9,471 nucleotides of DNA. It comes from an uncultured Syntrophomonadaceae bacterium. GTDB lineage: Bacteria > Bacillota > Syntrophomonadia > Syntrophomonadales > Syntrophomonadaceae. Shown piece after piece: positions 1 through 5,972 of the stretch. A program made the position numbers and the translations under genes. The notes below the pieces were generated by a model. The model did not search any database. It was given only the letters and a program-made list of their open reading frames with translations, and was not told the DNA's origin. Each line of letters begins with the position of its first letter. The first letter of the stretch is position 1. The stretch covers positions 1 through 9,471 of the forward strand of contig CALXSZ010000143.1 in assembly GCA_944391275.1 (NCBI GenBank), given 5' to 3'.

Positions 1-2
1 AT

Positions 3-275
3 GCGCGTGGCCAAAACGCGGATATTCATTCTGCGCAAATTTGTAAAATAGAAGGCGCTCGCGGTGCAGACTTCGATGGCGTACATATTCATAGCGTTCG
101 GTTATGTGGGTTGGTTGCGCATCAAGAGGTCATTTTTGGCGGCTTGGGACAAAGTCTGACCATTCGCCATGATTCCTATGACCGGATTGGGTTTATGCCG
201 GGCGTTATCCTGGCGATCCAACAGATTATACAGCATCAAGGTCTCATCCAAGGGCTGGAAAACTTTATGAAATAA
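3..275 (+). CDS. dapB: 4-hydroxy-tetrahydrodipicolinate reductase, C-terminal part (5' end outside window)
   Basis: DapB reduces HTPA with NAD(P)H to tetrahydrodipicolinate in the cytoplasmic diaminopimelate/lysine pathway. Only the last 90 codons are present; the reading frame is open at the left edge and stops with TAA at 273-275, so the N-terminal Rossmann fold and the catalytic His/Lys loop lie outside. What is visible is the typical C-terminal signature: RGADFDGVHIHSVRL, then GLVAHQEVIFGG, then LTIRHDSYDRIGFMPGV, ending in a GLENFM-type tail. These match Gram-positive DapB proteins closely. The usual Pro in the HSVRLPGLVAHQ segment is Cys here. The gene ends 20 nt before the next start, so the two are probably cotranscribed. 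DapB competes with DpaAB, encoded just downstream, for the product of DapA. Confidence 0.95.
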   Translation, partial: ARGQNADIHSAQICKIEGARGADFDGVHIHSVRLCGLVAHQEVIFGGLGQSLTIRHDSYDRIGFMPGVILAIQQIIQHQGLIQGLENFMK

Positions 276-295
276 TCCCAAAGGAGGATTTTCGT

Positions 296-586
296 TTGTC
301 CAAATCAAAAGATCCGTGGAAGCGTTCCGTCATGTTGCAGCAAGAATTTCCTTTAGGCGACTCGAAAGAAGAAAAAGAAGCGGCGAGGAGACTTTGCATG
401 AAGGATTCTTTGTTGGGGGCTTTGGTCATTACGTTGATCCTGATGGTTATCGACCAGGCCGGACAGGATATCTCGCCTTGGTGGTGGTATCTTTTACTCT
501 GCGCAGTTCTTTATTTAGCGGAATGTATGGTAAACTGGCGGCGCTATCAATCGCAATTATCCAAAAAGAAGAAAGATGAAAAATAA
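296..586 (+). CDS. small two-helix membrane protein of unknown function
   Basis: I do not recognise this 96-residue protein. The start is a TTG at 296-298, chosen because an excellent ribosome binding site (AAGGAGG, 281-287) lies 8 nt upstream and no ATG fits. The N-terminus (residues 1-35) is charged and soluble. Two hydrophobic stretches follow, about residues 38-53 and 62-79, joined by a short acidic loop (DQAGQD) and a tryptophan cluster (PWWWY, 61-65). The tail is strongly basic and lysine-rich (KKKKDEK). By the positive-inside rule both ends should be cytoplasmic, giving a membrane hairpin. It sits 20 nt after dapB and directly before a terminator, so it is the last gene of the dapB transcript. 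A link to sporulation is possible only by position, next to the dipicolinate operon. Real gene: likely; function: unknown. Confidence 0.75.
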   Translation: MSKSKDPWKRSVMLQQEFPLGDSKEEKEAARRLCMKDSLLGALVITLILMVIDQAGQDISPWWWYLLLCAVLYLAECMVNWRRYQSQLSKKKKDEK

Positions 587-630
587 AAAGAGATTGCTTT
601 CAGCTTCTTGAAGGCAATCTCTTTTTTTAT
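587..630 (+). terminator. Rho-independent terminator after dapB and the small membrane gene
   Basis: An 11-bp stem pairs AAAGAGATTGC (587-597) with GCAATCTCTTT (614-624), and can extend inward by T-G, T-A and T-A pairs around the loop at 601-610. The 3' arm runs into a T tract (622-628). It starts immediately after the stop codon of the membrane protein and separates the dapB transcript from dpaA. Confidence 0.9.
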
Positions 631-648
631 TTCATCTCCAAAGAACGG

Positions 649-677
649 AACCCCTGAAGATTGGTCGGAATATACTG
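649..677 (+). promoter_or_regulatory. candidate mother-cell (SigK/SigE-type) promoter for dpaA
   Basis: AACC at 649-652 fits the short SigK -35 element (mACm). After 16 nt comes AATATACTG (669-677), which matches the SigK -10 (CATAnnnTA) at 4 of 6 fixed positions. In B. subtilis the spoVF operon is transcribed by SigK in the mother cell, and I see no convincing SigA promoter between the terminator at 587-630 and dpaA. The motif is short and degenerate, so this is a suggestion only. Confidence 0.3.
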
Positions 678-719
678 CTGATACCTGAAAAAATATGAAG
701 GAGGAGGTAGGTTAGGAAA

Positions 720-1628
720 ATGGTGTTGTCGGCGATGAAAATCGTTCTCTTGGGAGGCGATCAGCGAGAGATTATTTTAGCGGAAACCCTTTTAGAAATG
801 GGTGCGTCCGTTACTCTGGTTGGGTTTTCCCATAAAGTTGTTCCGCCCGGAGCGGCTGTTGGACGGGGAATCCATTCTGCATTATACGATGCGGACGGAT
901 TGATTTTACCTTTATCCGGAACCGATGAGCAAGGAAGGGTGCGAACGGTTCAAACGGGAGAAGAATTACAATTAAGCGAAAAAGCGCTTACGGGTATGCA
1001 TCCAGGCGCGTTTGTCTTGATTGGAGAGGCCAGAGGTTTTTTGAAAACATGGTGCAAAAACCATGGTTTTTCCCTGGTTGAAATCGGACAAATGGATGAA
1101 TTGGCCATTTTAAATTCCATTGCCACGGCTGAGGGAGCCGTTCAAATAGCCATGCAGGAAACCGATATTACCCTTCATGGGGCTTCTTGTACGGTGGTAG
1201 GATTTGGACGAGTGGGGATGACTTTAGTCCGAACCTTGCAAGCGCTGGGCGCCAAAGTTACCGTTGCGGATCGAGATGCAGGGAAACGCGCGCGGGCGCA
1301 GGAAATGGGATGTCAAACCTTATCCATAAATGAATTGGCCCAGGCGGCGAAGAATAGTGAAATGATTTTTAACACGGTCCCGGCTTTGGTTTTGAACCGG
1401 GAAGTTTTGCGTTGTGCGAACCCCGGATTATTTGTTCTAGATTTGGCTTCCAAACCAGGAGGAACGGATTTTTCCGCAGCGACTGATTTCGGCGTCAAAG
1501 CAATGCTGGCGCCCGGCCTTCCTGGGAAAGTGGCCCCTTATAGCGCGGGAAAAGTTTTGGGGCAGGTCATTGTTCCCATTATAACAGCACATCAAATGGA
1601 TCCGAAACATCAATTGTCAGGAGAGTAG
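720..1628 (+). CDS. dpaA: dipicolinate synthase subunit A
   Basis: DpaA with DpaB converts HTPA, the product of DapA, to dipicolinic acid in the mother cell during sporulation; dipicolinate is then loaded into the spore core with calcium. The 302 residues match the usual length (about 300). An N-terminal Rossmann-like segment (KIVLLGGDQREI, 7-18) is followed by a second dinucleotide-binding motif GFGRVG (161-166) in the central NAD(P)-binding domain. The family signature DLASKPGGTDF (241-251) and APGLPGKVAP (264-273) lie near the C-terminus. The ATG at 720 is preferred over the ATG at 735: GGAGGT (703-708) lies 11 nt upstream, and the extra residues before MKIV match the position of the start in B. 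subtilis DpaA as I recall it. dpaB follows after 12 nt. This is the first gene of the operon after the terminator at 587-630. Confidence 0.96.
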   Translation: MVLSAMKIVLLGGDQREIILAETLLEMGASVTLVGFSHKVVPPGAAVGRGIHSALYDADGLILPLSGTDEQGRVRTVQTGEELQLSEKALTGMHPGAFVLIGEARGFLKTWCKNHGFSLVEIGQMDELAILNSIATAEGAVQIAMQETDITLHGASCTVVGFGRVGMTLVRTLQALGAKVTVADRDAGKRARAQEMGCQTLSINELAQAAKNSEMIFNTVPALVLNREVLRCANPGLFVLDLASKPGGTDFSAATDFGVKAMLAPGLPGKVAPYSAGKVLGQVIVPIITAHQMDPKHQLSGE

Positions 1629-1640
1629 AGGAGGAGAAAT

Positions 1641-2249
1641 ATGAAAGAAGGAGCTTTAAAGGGTGTAAAAATCGGAATCGTATTTACCGGTTCACATTGT
1701 TCCATGCAGGATGTTATTCCTCAAGTAGCGGCCTTGAAAGAAGAAGACGCAGAACTTTACGCCATTTTTTCGGAAGCGGTACATGAGACGAACAATCGTT
1801 TTTATCAGGCGGCGGATTTTAAACAGACCATTGAAAAAATGGTAGATCATCCGATTATCTATACCATCCCTGGAGCTGAACCCATTGGACCTCAGAAGTT
1901 ATTGGATATTATTGTCGTGATTCCGGCAACCGGAAACACCATAGCGAAATTGGCCAATGGGATCACCGATACCCCTGCAACCATGGCGATTAAGGCGCAT
2001 CTTCGCAACCAACGACCCGTTGTGATCGCTATGGCGACCAACGACGCTTTAGGCATGAACGCTAAGAACATTGGTTTATTGTTGAATGCTCGCAATATTT
2101 ATTTTGTCCCTTTCAGACAGGATGATCCTTTTGGCAAAACGACTTCGATGGTGGCGGATATGAGTCGAACGGTCGATACGGTGCAAGTCGCTTTGCAGGG
2201 GCGCCAGATTCAACCGGTTATTTTAGGCCCGGTTCATAAGGAAGCGTAG
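1641..2249 (+). CDS. dpaB: dipicolinate synthase subunit B
   Basis: DpaB is the second, flavoprotein-like subunit of dipicolinate synthase and is needed together with DpaA. The 202 residues match the family length. Recognisable segments are GIVFTGSHCSM (12-22, the phosphate-binding loop region of the flavodoxin-like fold), PATGNTIAKLANGITDTP (95-112), RPVVIAMATNDALG (125-138) and IYFVPFRQDDPFGK (153-166). All are close to the B. subtilis protein. The start ATG is preceded by AGGAGGAG (1629-1636), which begins right after the dpaA stop codon, indicating coupled translation. No terminator follows, so transcripts can read on into asd. An independent promoter nevertheless lies between this gene and asd. 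Confidence 0.96.
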   Translation: MKEGALKGVKIGIVFTGSHCSMQDVIPQVAALKEEDAELYAIFSEAVHETNNRFYQAADFKQTIEKMVDHPIIYTIPGAEPIGPQKLLDIIVVIPATGNTIAKLANGITDTPATMAIKAHLRNQRPVVIAMATNDALGMNAKNIGLLLNARNIYFVPFRQDDPFGKTTSMVADMSRTVDTVQVALQGRQIQPVILGPVHKEA

Positions 2250-2300
2250 TTGGGAAAACTTCTTGTACCCGAAAAAAACATGTAAAACATCCAGAAATGA

Positions 2301-2329
2301 TTGAGAAAAAAAATGGATTGTGGTAGTAT
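2301..2329 (+). promoter_or_regulatory. SigA-type promoter upstream of asd
   Basis: TTGAGA (2301-2306) and TAGTAT (2324-2329) are separated by exactly 17 nt. The match to TTGACA/TATAAT is 5 of 6 for the -35 and 5 of 6 for the -10. Transcription would begin near 2336, about 57 nt before the asd start. The site lies within the 143-nt dpaB-asd gap and would uncouple asd-dapG-dapA from the sporulation genes. I see no lysine riboswitch in the leader; it is too short for one. Confidence 0.7.
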
Positions 2330-2392
2330 TTATCCAATATCTACTAGAGTATATGGAAGTAAAACAAGGAAGAAGACAAGGGGGTATTTTAG

Positions 2393-3409
2393 ATGGCGGA
2401 AGGAATCAAATTAGCCGTTGTAGGCGCTACCGGAGCTGTAGGGCAGGAAATGTTAAAAGTGTTGGAACAACGAAAATTTCCCGCTTCAGAAGTAATTTGT
2501 TTAGCTTCGGAACGTTCAGCCGGCAAAAAAGTCGCATTCCAGGGGCAGGAACTAACCATCGAAGCCATTCGCCCGGAAGCTTTTGAAAGGGCCGATATGG
2601 CGTTATTTGCCATTGAATCGGATGTTAGCCGCGAAGTTGCTCCGATGGCTCAAGCGAACCATTGTATTGTGATTGACAACAGCAATGCTTTTCGAATGGA
2701 TAAAGATGTGCCGTTGATTGTTCCTGAAGTCAATCCCCAAGCTGCCAAAAATCATCAGGGAATTATTGCGAACCCCAATTGCAGCACGATTATCATGGTG
2801 GTCGCCCTGAACCCGATTCACCAAGCGGTAGGGATTGAGCATATTACCGTGTCAACGTATCAAGCCGTGTCCGGCGCAGGAAAACCTGGGTTAGAGGAGT
2901 TGCAAGAACACGTCGGCAATTATGTGAAAGGAATTCCCAATACACCGAAAGTTTTTAAACATCCCATTGAATTTAATTTGATTCCGCATATTGACGTGTT
3001 TGTTGAGGAAGGCTATACCAAAGAAGAAATGAAGATGGTCAATGAGACCCGGAAAATTTTTGGCGTTCCGGAAATGCGGATTGCTGCGACAACCGTTCGC
3101 GTACCGGTATTTCGTAGTCATTCCGAATCAATTAATATTGAAACGAAGAAAGCGATCACTCCGGAAGAAGCGCGTGAGGTTTTGAGTAAAGCTCCGGGGG
3201 TGATTGTACAGGACGATCCAACGAAGGATCTCTATCCCATGCCATTATTGACTTCGGATACCGACGAAGTTTATGTGGGACGGATTCGTCGGGATATTTC
3301 GGTTCCCCAAGGGTTAGCCATGTGGGTCGTAGGGGATCAAATCCGTAAAGGAGCGGCAACGAACTGTATTCAAATTGCGGAACTGTTGTTACAAAATAAA
3401 TGGTATTAA
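2393..3409 (+). CDS. asd: aspartate-semialdehyde dehydrogenase
   Basis: Asd reduces aspartyl phosphate with NADPH to aspartate semialdehyde, the second step of the aspartate family pathway. Its product feeds DapA, encoded two genes downstream. The protein has 338 residues. It carries the N-terminal NADP-binding motif GATGAVGQ (11-18), the catalytic cysteine C130 in NPNCST, the substrate loop SGAGKPG (160-166) and the catalytic histidine H243 in VPVFRSHSESI. The start ATG follows AAGGGGGT (2378-2385) at good spacing. A gap of 58 nt with a hairpin separates it from dapG. Expression is likely both from read-through of dpaAB and from the promoter at 2301-2329. Confidence 0.97.
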   Translation: MAEGIKLAVVGATGAVGQEMLKVLEQRKFPASEVICLASERSAGKKVAFQGQELTIEAIRPEAFERADMALFAIESDVSREVAPMAQANHCIVIDNSNAFRMDKDVPLIVPEVNPQAAKNHQGIIANPNCSTIIMVVALNPIHQAVGIEHITVSTYQAVSGAGKPGLEELQEHVGNYVKGIPNTPKVFKHPIEFNLIPHIDVFVEEGYTKEEMKMVNETRKIFGVPEMRIAATTVRVPVFRSHSESINIETKKAITPEEAREVLSKAPGVIVQDDPTKDLYPMPLLTSDTDEVYVGRIRRDISVPQGLAMWVVGDQIRKGAATNCIQIAELLLQNKWY

Positions 3410-3437
3410 TTCCTAAAATGATGGATTAAAATGAATC

Positions 3438-3456
3438 CCCAAGAATTTATTTTGGG
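3438..3456 (+). promoter_or_regulatory. intercistronic hairpin covering the dapG ribosome binding site
   Basis: CCCAAGA (3438-3444) can pair with TTTTGGG (3450-3456), including one G-T wobble, around a 5-nt loop. The 3' arm contains GGG at 3454-3456, part of the only Shine-Dalgarno-like sequence for dapG (GGGAGTG, 3454-3460). There is no T tract after it, so it is not a terminator. It could lower or tune dapG translation; this is inferred from base pairing only. Confidence 0.4.
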
Positions 3457-3467
3457 AGTGAAACTGA

Positions 3468-4691
3468 ATGAAAATCATCGTTCAGAAATTTGGCGGGACT
3501 TCCGTTGCGGAACCGGCCCAACGCGAGCGGGTTTGCGGGCATATTGCCAATGCCTTACAACGGGCGGATAAAGTCGTTGTAGTCGTATCGGCAATGGGGC
3601 GAGCAGGAAGCCCTTATGCGACGGATACCTTATTAAGTTTGCTCCGGGAAAATGGCTCAGGAAATGCCCGCGAGACGGATCTTTTAATGGCTTGCGGAGA
3701 GATTATTTCCGGGATTATCTTAAGTGCAAAGTTACGGGAGCAAGGATTTAGAACATGTTTTTTGACTGGCGCGCAAGCCGGAATTATTACCGATCGTACG
3801 TTTGGAGACGCACGTATACAATCCATGCAGACTGAATATTTATTAACGTGTTTGCAGGAGAACGACGTAGCCGTTGTAGCCGGGTTTCAAGGAAAAACGC
3901 CGTCCGGAGAAATTACGACCTTAGGACGGGGTGGAAGCGATACAACCGCGAGCGCTTTAGGGGCGGCTTTGAATGCGGAAGTCGTAGAAATCTTTACGGA
4001 TGTGGACGGCGTCATGACGGCTGATCCGAAATTGATTCAGGATGCCCGTTTGTTATCGCAAGTTACGTATAATGAAATTTGCCAATTGGCCCGTGAAGGG
4101 GCAAAAGTCGTGCATCCCCGCGCGGTTGAAATTGCGATGGAAAAAAATATTCCATTACGCGTACGCAGCACATTTTCAGATTCGCCTGGAACGTTGGTGA
4201 CAAACCGCGGCGGCGGAGCGGGCGGGTGCGACGTGCAGGAACGTCTGATTACGGGCGTTACAAGTCTATCTCATATTACGCAGTTCCGTATTTCGAAAAA
4301 GCCGGAAGATGCGATTAAAGCGGAACGAGAAATTTTTCATCGGTTAGCCGAAGAAGGCGTTAGTTTGGATTTTATTTCCATTCAACCCGAAGAGATCCGT
4401 TTTACGGTAAAAGAGGAGAATGAAAGTTTAGTTCAGTCTTTATTGGAAAAAATGGGATATCGTTTTCATATTTTACCGCATTGTGCGAAGGTAGCCGCTG
4501 TGGGGGCTGGAATGACAGGAAAACCTGGCGTGATGTCCCGGGTAGTTGATGCTTTGGCGGCGGAAAATATTGCGATTTTACAATCAGGAGATTCTTATAC
4601 GAGTTTATGGTGTCTAGTGAAAGAAAACGATATGAAAAAGGCTTTAATGGCGCTGCATAAAGAATTCTCTTTGGGAACAAAGGAACATTAA
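3468..4691 (+). CDS. dapG: aspartate kinase (aspartokinase I type)
   Basis: The enzyme phosphorylates L-aspartate with ATP, the committed step towards diaminopimelate, lysine and dipicolinate. The 407 residues agree with B. subtilis DapG (about 404). The N-terminal kinase domain has VQKFGGTSVA (5-14, with K7 of the KFGGTS motif), GRGGSDTTA (153-161) and EIFTDVDGVMTADP (174-187), then the GAKVVHPRAVE segment (211-221). Two C-terminal ACT-type regulatory regions cover about residues 262-330 and 340-405. The assignment to the DapG group rests on operon position between asd and dapA, as in the spoVF operon. In B. subtilis that isozyme is inhibited by meso-diaminopimelate, but feedback specificity cannot be read from the sequence here. 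The Shine-Dalgarno site is weak and lies in a hairpin (3438-3456). Confidence 0.95.
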   Translation: MKIIVQKFGGTSVAEPAQRERVCGHIANALQRADKVVVVVSAMGRAGSPYATDTLLSLLRENGSGNARETDLLMACGEIISGIILSAKLREQGFRTCFLTGAQAGIITDRTFGDARIQSMQTEYLLTCLQENDVAVVAGFQGKTPSGEITTLGRGGSDTTASALGAALNAEVVEIFTDVDGVMTADPKLIQDARLLSQVTYNEICQLAREGAKVVHPRAVEIAMEKNIPLRVRSTFSDSPGTLVTNRGGGAGGCDVQERLITGVTSLSHITQFRISKKPEDAIKAEREIFHRLAEEGVSLDFISIQPEEIRFTVKEENESLVQSLLEKMGYRFHILPHCAKVAAVGAGMTGKPGVMSRVVDALAAENIAILQSGDSYTSLWCLVKENDMKKALMALHKEFSLGTKEH

Positions 4692-4708
4692 AAAAATATT
4701 ATATAGAT

Positions 4709-4714
4709 AGGAAG
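4709..4714 (+). promoter_or_regulatory. ribosome binding site that sets the dapA start
   Basis: AGGAAG at 4709-4714 lies 8 nt before the ATG at 4723. An alternative in-frame GTG at 4714 overlaps this site and has no Shine-Dalgarno of its own, so the shorter start is preferred. Confidence 0.65.
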
Positions 4715-4722
4715 TGTACAGA

Positions 4723-5601
4723 ATGTCGATCCCACGCGTATTTACTGCAATGATAACGCCCTTTGATGAAAACCTGAAGGTTCATTTCGATAAAGCGGCA
4801 GAACTGGCGGATGATCTGCTTAAACATGGCAGTGACGCGCTGGTTATTTCTGGAACAACGGGAGAAGCTCCGACCCTAAGCCGGGAGGAGAAAAAGCAAT
4901 TATTTCGGGTTGTAAAAGAAGCGATTGGGGGAAAAGCCCAAGTTTGGGCAGGAACAGGAAACAATCATACCCAGACGTCCGTTGAGATGAATAAAATGGC
5001 GGAAGAAATTGGGATGGATGGCGTATTATGTATTACGCCCTACTATAATAAACCCACGCAAGAAGGACTCTATCAACACTTTCGTGTTTTAGCGCAAAAT
5101 ACGGGATTACCCATTATGCTGTATAATGTTCCAGGGAGAACGGGAGTCAATATGCTTCCGGAGACGGTTTTGCGTTTGGCGGAATGGGAAAATATTGCAG
5201 CGGTAAAAGAAGCTTCCGGAAACATCCAGCAAATTGCTCAACTGGTCCGGTGTTTGCCTGAAAGGATCCGTGTTTATTCCGGGGATGACGCTTTAACCTT
5301 GCCGGCGCTTTCGGTTGGAGCGGTGGGGGTGGTAAGCGTTGCATCCCATGTGGCCGGAGAAGACATTAAAGCAATGATTGAGGCTTACTTAGCTGGAAAA
5401 ACAAAAGAAGCGTTAGCGCTACACCAAAAATTGATGCCGATATTTGAGACGATGTTTATTTGTTCTAACCCCATTCCAGTGAAGGAATCGATGAATTTAT
5501 TAGGTTATGAAGTAGGAGGATTTCGTCTTCCTCTGACGCATGCCAGTGAAAAAGAATTAGAGATGATCAAAACAACCTTAAAGAATTATGGTGTATTATA
5601 A
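4723..5601 (+). CDS. dapA: 4-hydroxy-tetrahydrodipicolinate synthase
   Basis: DapA condenses pyruvate with aspartate semialdehyde to HTPA, the shared precursor of dipicolinate (via DpaAB) and of diaminopimelate/lysine (via DapB). It is a cytoplasmic TIM-barrel lyase. From the ATG at 4723 it has 292 residues, the normal family length. The active-site residues are visible and in register with E. coli plus one: T45/T46 in SGTTGEAPTL, Y108 in TPYYNKPTQEG, Y134 in MLYNVPGRT, R139, and the Schiff-base lysine K162 in VKEASG. GDDALTLPALSVGAVGVVSV follows in the second half. It is the last gene of the operon; a strong terminator begins 20 nt after the stop codon. Placing dapA with dpaAB means the substrate of dipicolinate synthase is made from the same transcript. 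Confidence 0.97.
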   Translation: MSIPRVFTAMITPFDENLKVHFDKAAELADDLLKHGSDALVISGTTGEAPTLSREEKKQLFRVVKEAIGGKAQVWAGTGNNHTQTSVEMNKMAEEIGMDGVLCITPYYNKPTQEGLYQHFRVLAQNTGLPIMLYNVPGRTGVNMLPETVLRLAEWENIAAVKEASGNIQQIAQLVRCLPERIRVYSGDDALTLPALSVGAVGVVSVASHVAGEDIKAMIEAYLAGKTKEALALHQKLMPIFETMFICSNPIPVKESMNLLGYEVGGFRLPLTHASEKELEMIKTTLKNYGVL

Positions 5602-5620
5602 ACGAGAAAAGTTTGTCTTT

Positions 5621-5670
5621 AAAGTCCAATTCCTCTAGGTCGTTTCGTGTAGAGGAGTTGGACTTTTTCT
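5621..5670 (+). terminator. strong Rho-independent terminator of the dpa-asd-dapG-dapA operon
   Basis: A 17-bp stem pairs 5621-5637 with 5650-5666, containing a single T-G wobble, around a 12-nt loop (5638-5649). The stem end merges into a T tract (5664-5668). It follows the dapA stop by 20 nt and closes the operon. Confidence 0.95.
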
Positions 5671-5699
5671 ATTTAAAATGCGCAAACATATAAGTGAGC

Positions 5700-5717
5700 C
5701 TAAATAGAAATATTTAG
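5700..5717. repeat. short perfect inverted repeat, possible operator
   Basis: CTAAATA (5700-5706) and TATTTAG (5711-5717) form a perfect 7-bp inverted repeat around GAAA. It lies about 50 nt upstream of the extended -10 promoter of the rapZ-like gene and has no T tract. In AT-rich intergenic DNA such a repeat can arise by chance; a regulator site is only a possibility. Confidence 0.3.
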
Positions 5718-5768
5718 AATACGGTTTTCTAAAATTAACCGATAGACAAGTGCAGATAGAAGATTTTA

Positions 5769-5777
5769 TGGTATAAT
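5769..5777 (+). promoter_or_regulatory. extended -10 promoter for the rapZ-like gene and whiA
   Basis: TGGTATAAT (5769-5777) is a perfect TATAAT hexamer preceded by the TGn extension. The region 17 nt upstream (5749-5754, AGTGCA) is a poor -35, which is common for extended -10 promoters. Transcription would start near 5784 and read through both downstream genes. Confidence 0.6.
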
Positions 5778-5783
5778 AAAAGT

Positions 5784-5972
5784 AAAAAGAATAAGTTTCC
5801 ATCAATATAGATGAATTTATGCACCTGGCATATTTATACGGGGAGCGAGAGGAGAGTATTTGAGCGTCCCAAGAGAACAAATGATCCTGTAAGCTATATG
5901 GTATCGAATGAATGGTTTGGAAGAAGCAATGGAAACGCAGTAAATAGTCATGAAGCAGATAGGGAGGACAAT
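5784..5972 (+). other. long 5' leader before the rapZ-like gene, with one possible mini-ORF
   Basis: About 190 nt separate the predicted transcription start from the well-supported start codon at 5973. I recognise no riboswitch. The leader contains AGGAG (5850-5854), followed after 5 nt by TTG, which opens an 11-codon frame ending at TAA (5860-5892). The rapZ frame itself is open back to an ATG at 5811, but that ATG lacks a Shine-Dalgarno site and the added 54 residues resemble nothing in RapZ. The leader is therefore treated as untranslated or as carrying a leader peptide. Confidence 0.35.

Noticed and set aside
2250..2300. Possible terminator after dpaB
   Set aside because: Only a weak GGG/CCC pairing without a following T tract; transcription probably continues into asd.
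2336..2392. Lysine riboswitch upstream of asd-dapG
   Set aside because: The leader is only about 57 nt and shows none of the elements of the roughly 170-nt lysine element.
2320..2586. 88-codon plus-strand frame overlapping the asd promoter and start
   Set aside because: It is a shadow frame of asd, with Arg/Gly/Ser-rich composition and no family resemblance.
4714..4722. GTG start for dapA three codons upstream
   Set aside because: It overlaps the Shine-Dalgarno AGGAAG that serves ATG 4723, and it adds residues not needed to match DapA.
5811..5972. N-terminal extension of the RapZ-domain protein from ATG 5811
   Set aside because: No ribosome binding site precedes it, the residues do not resemble RapZ, and a strong site stands before the ATG at 5973.
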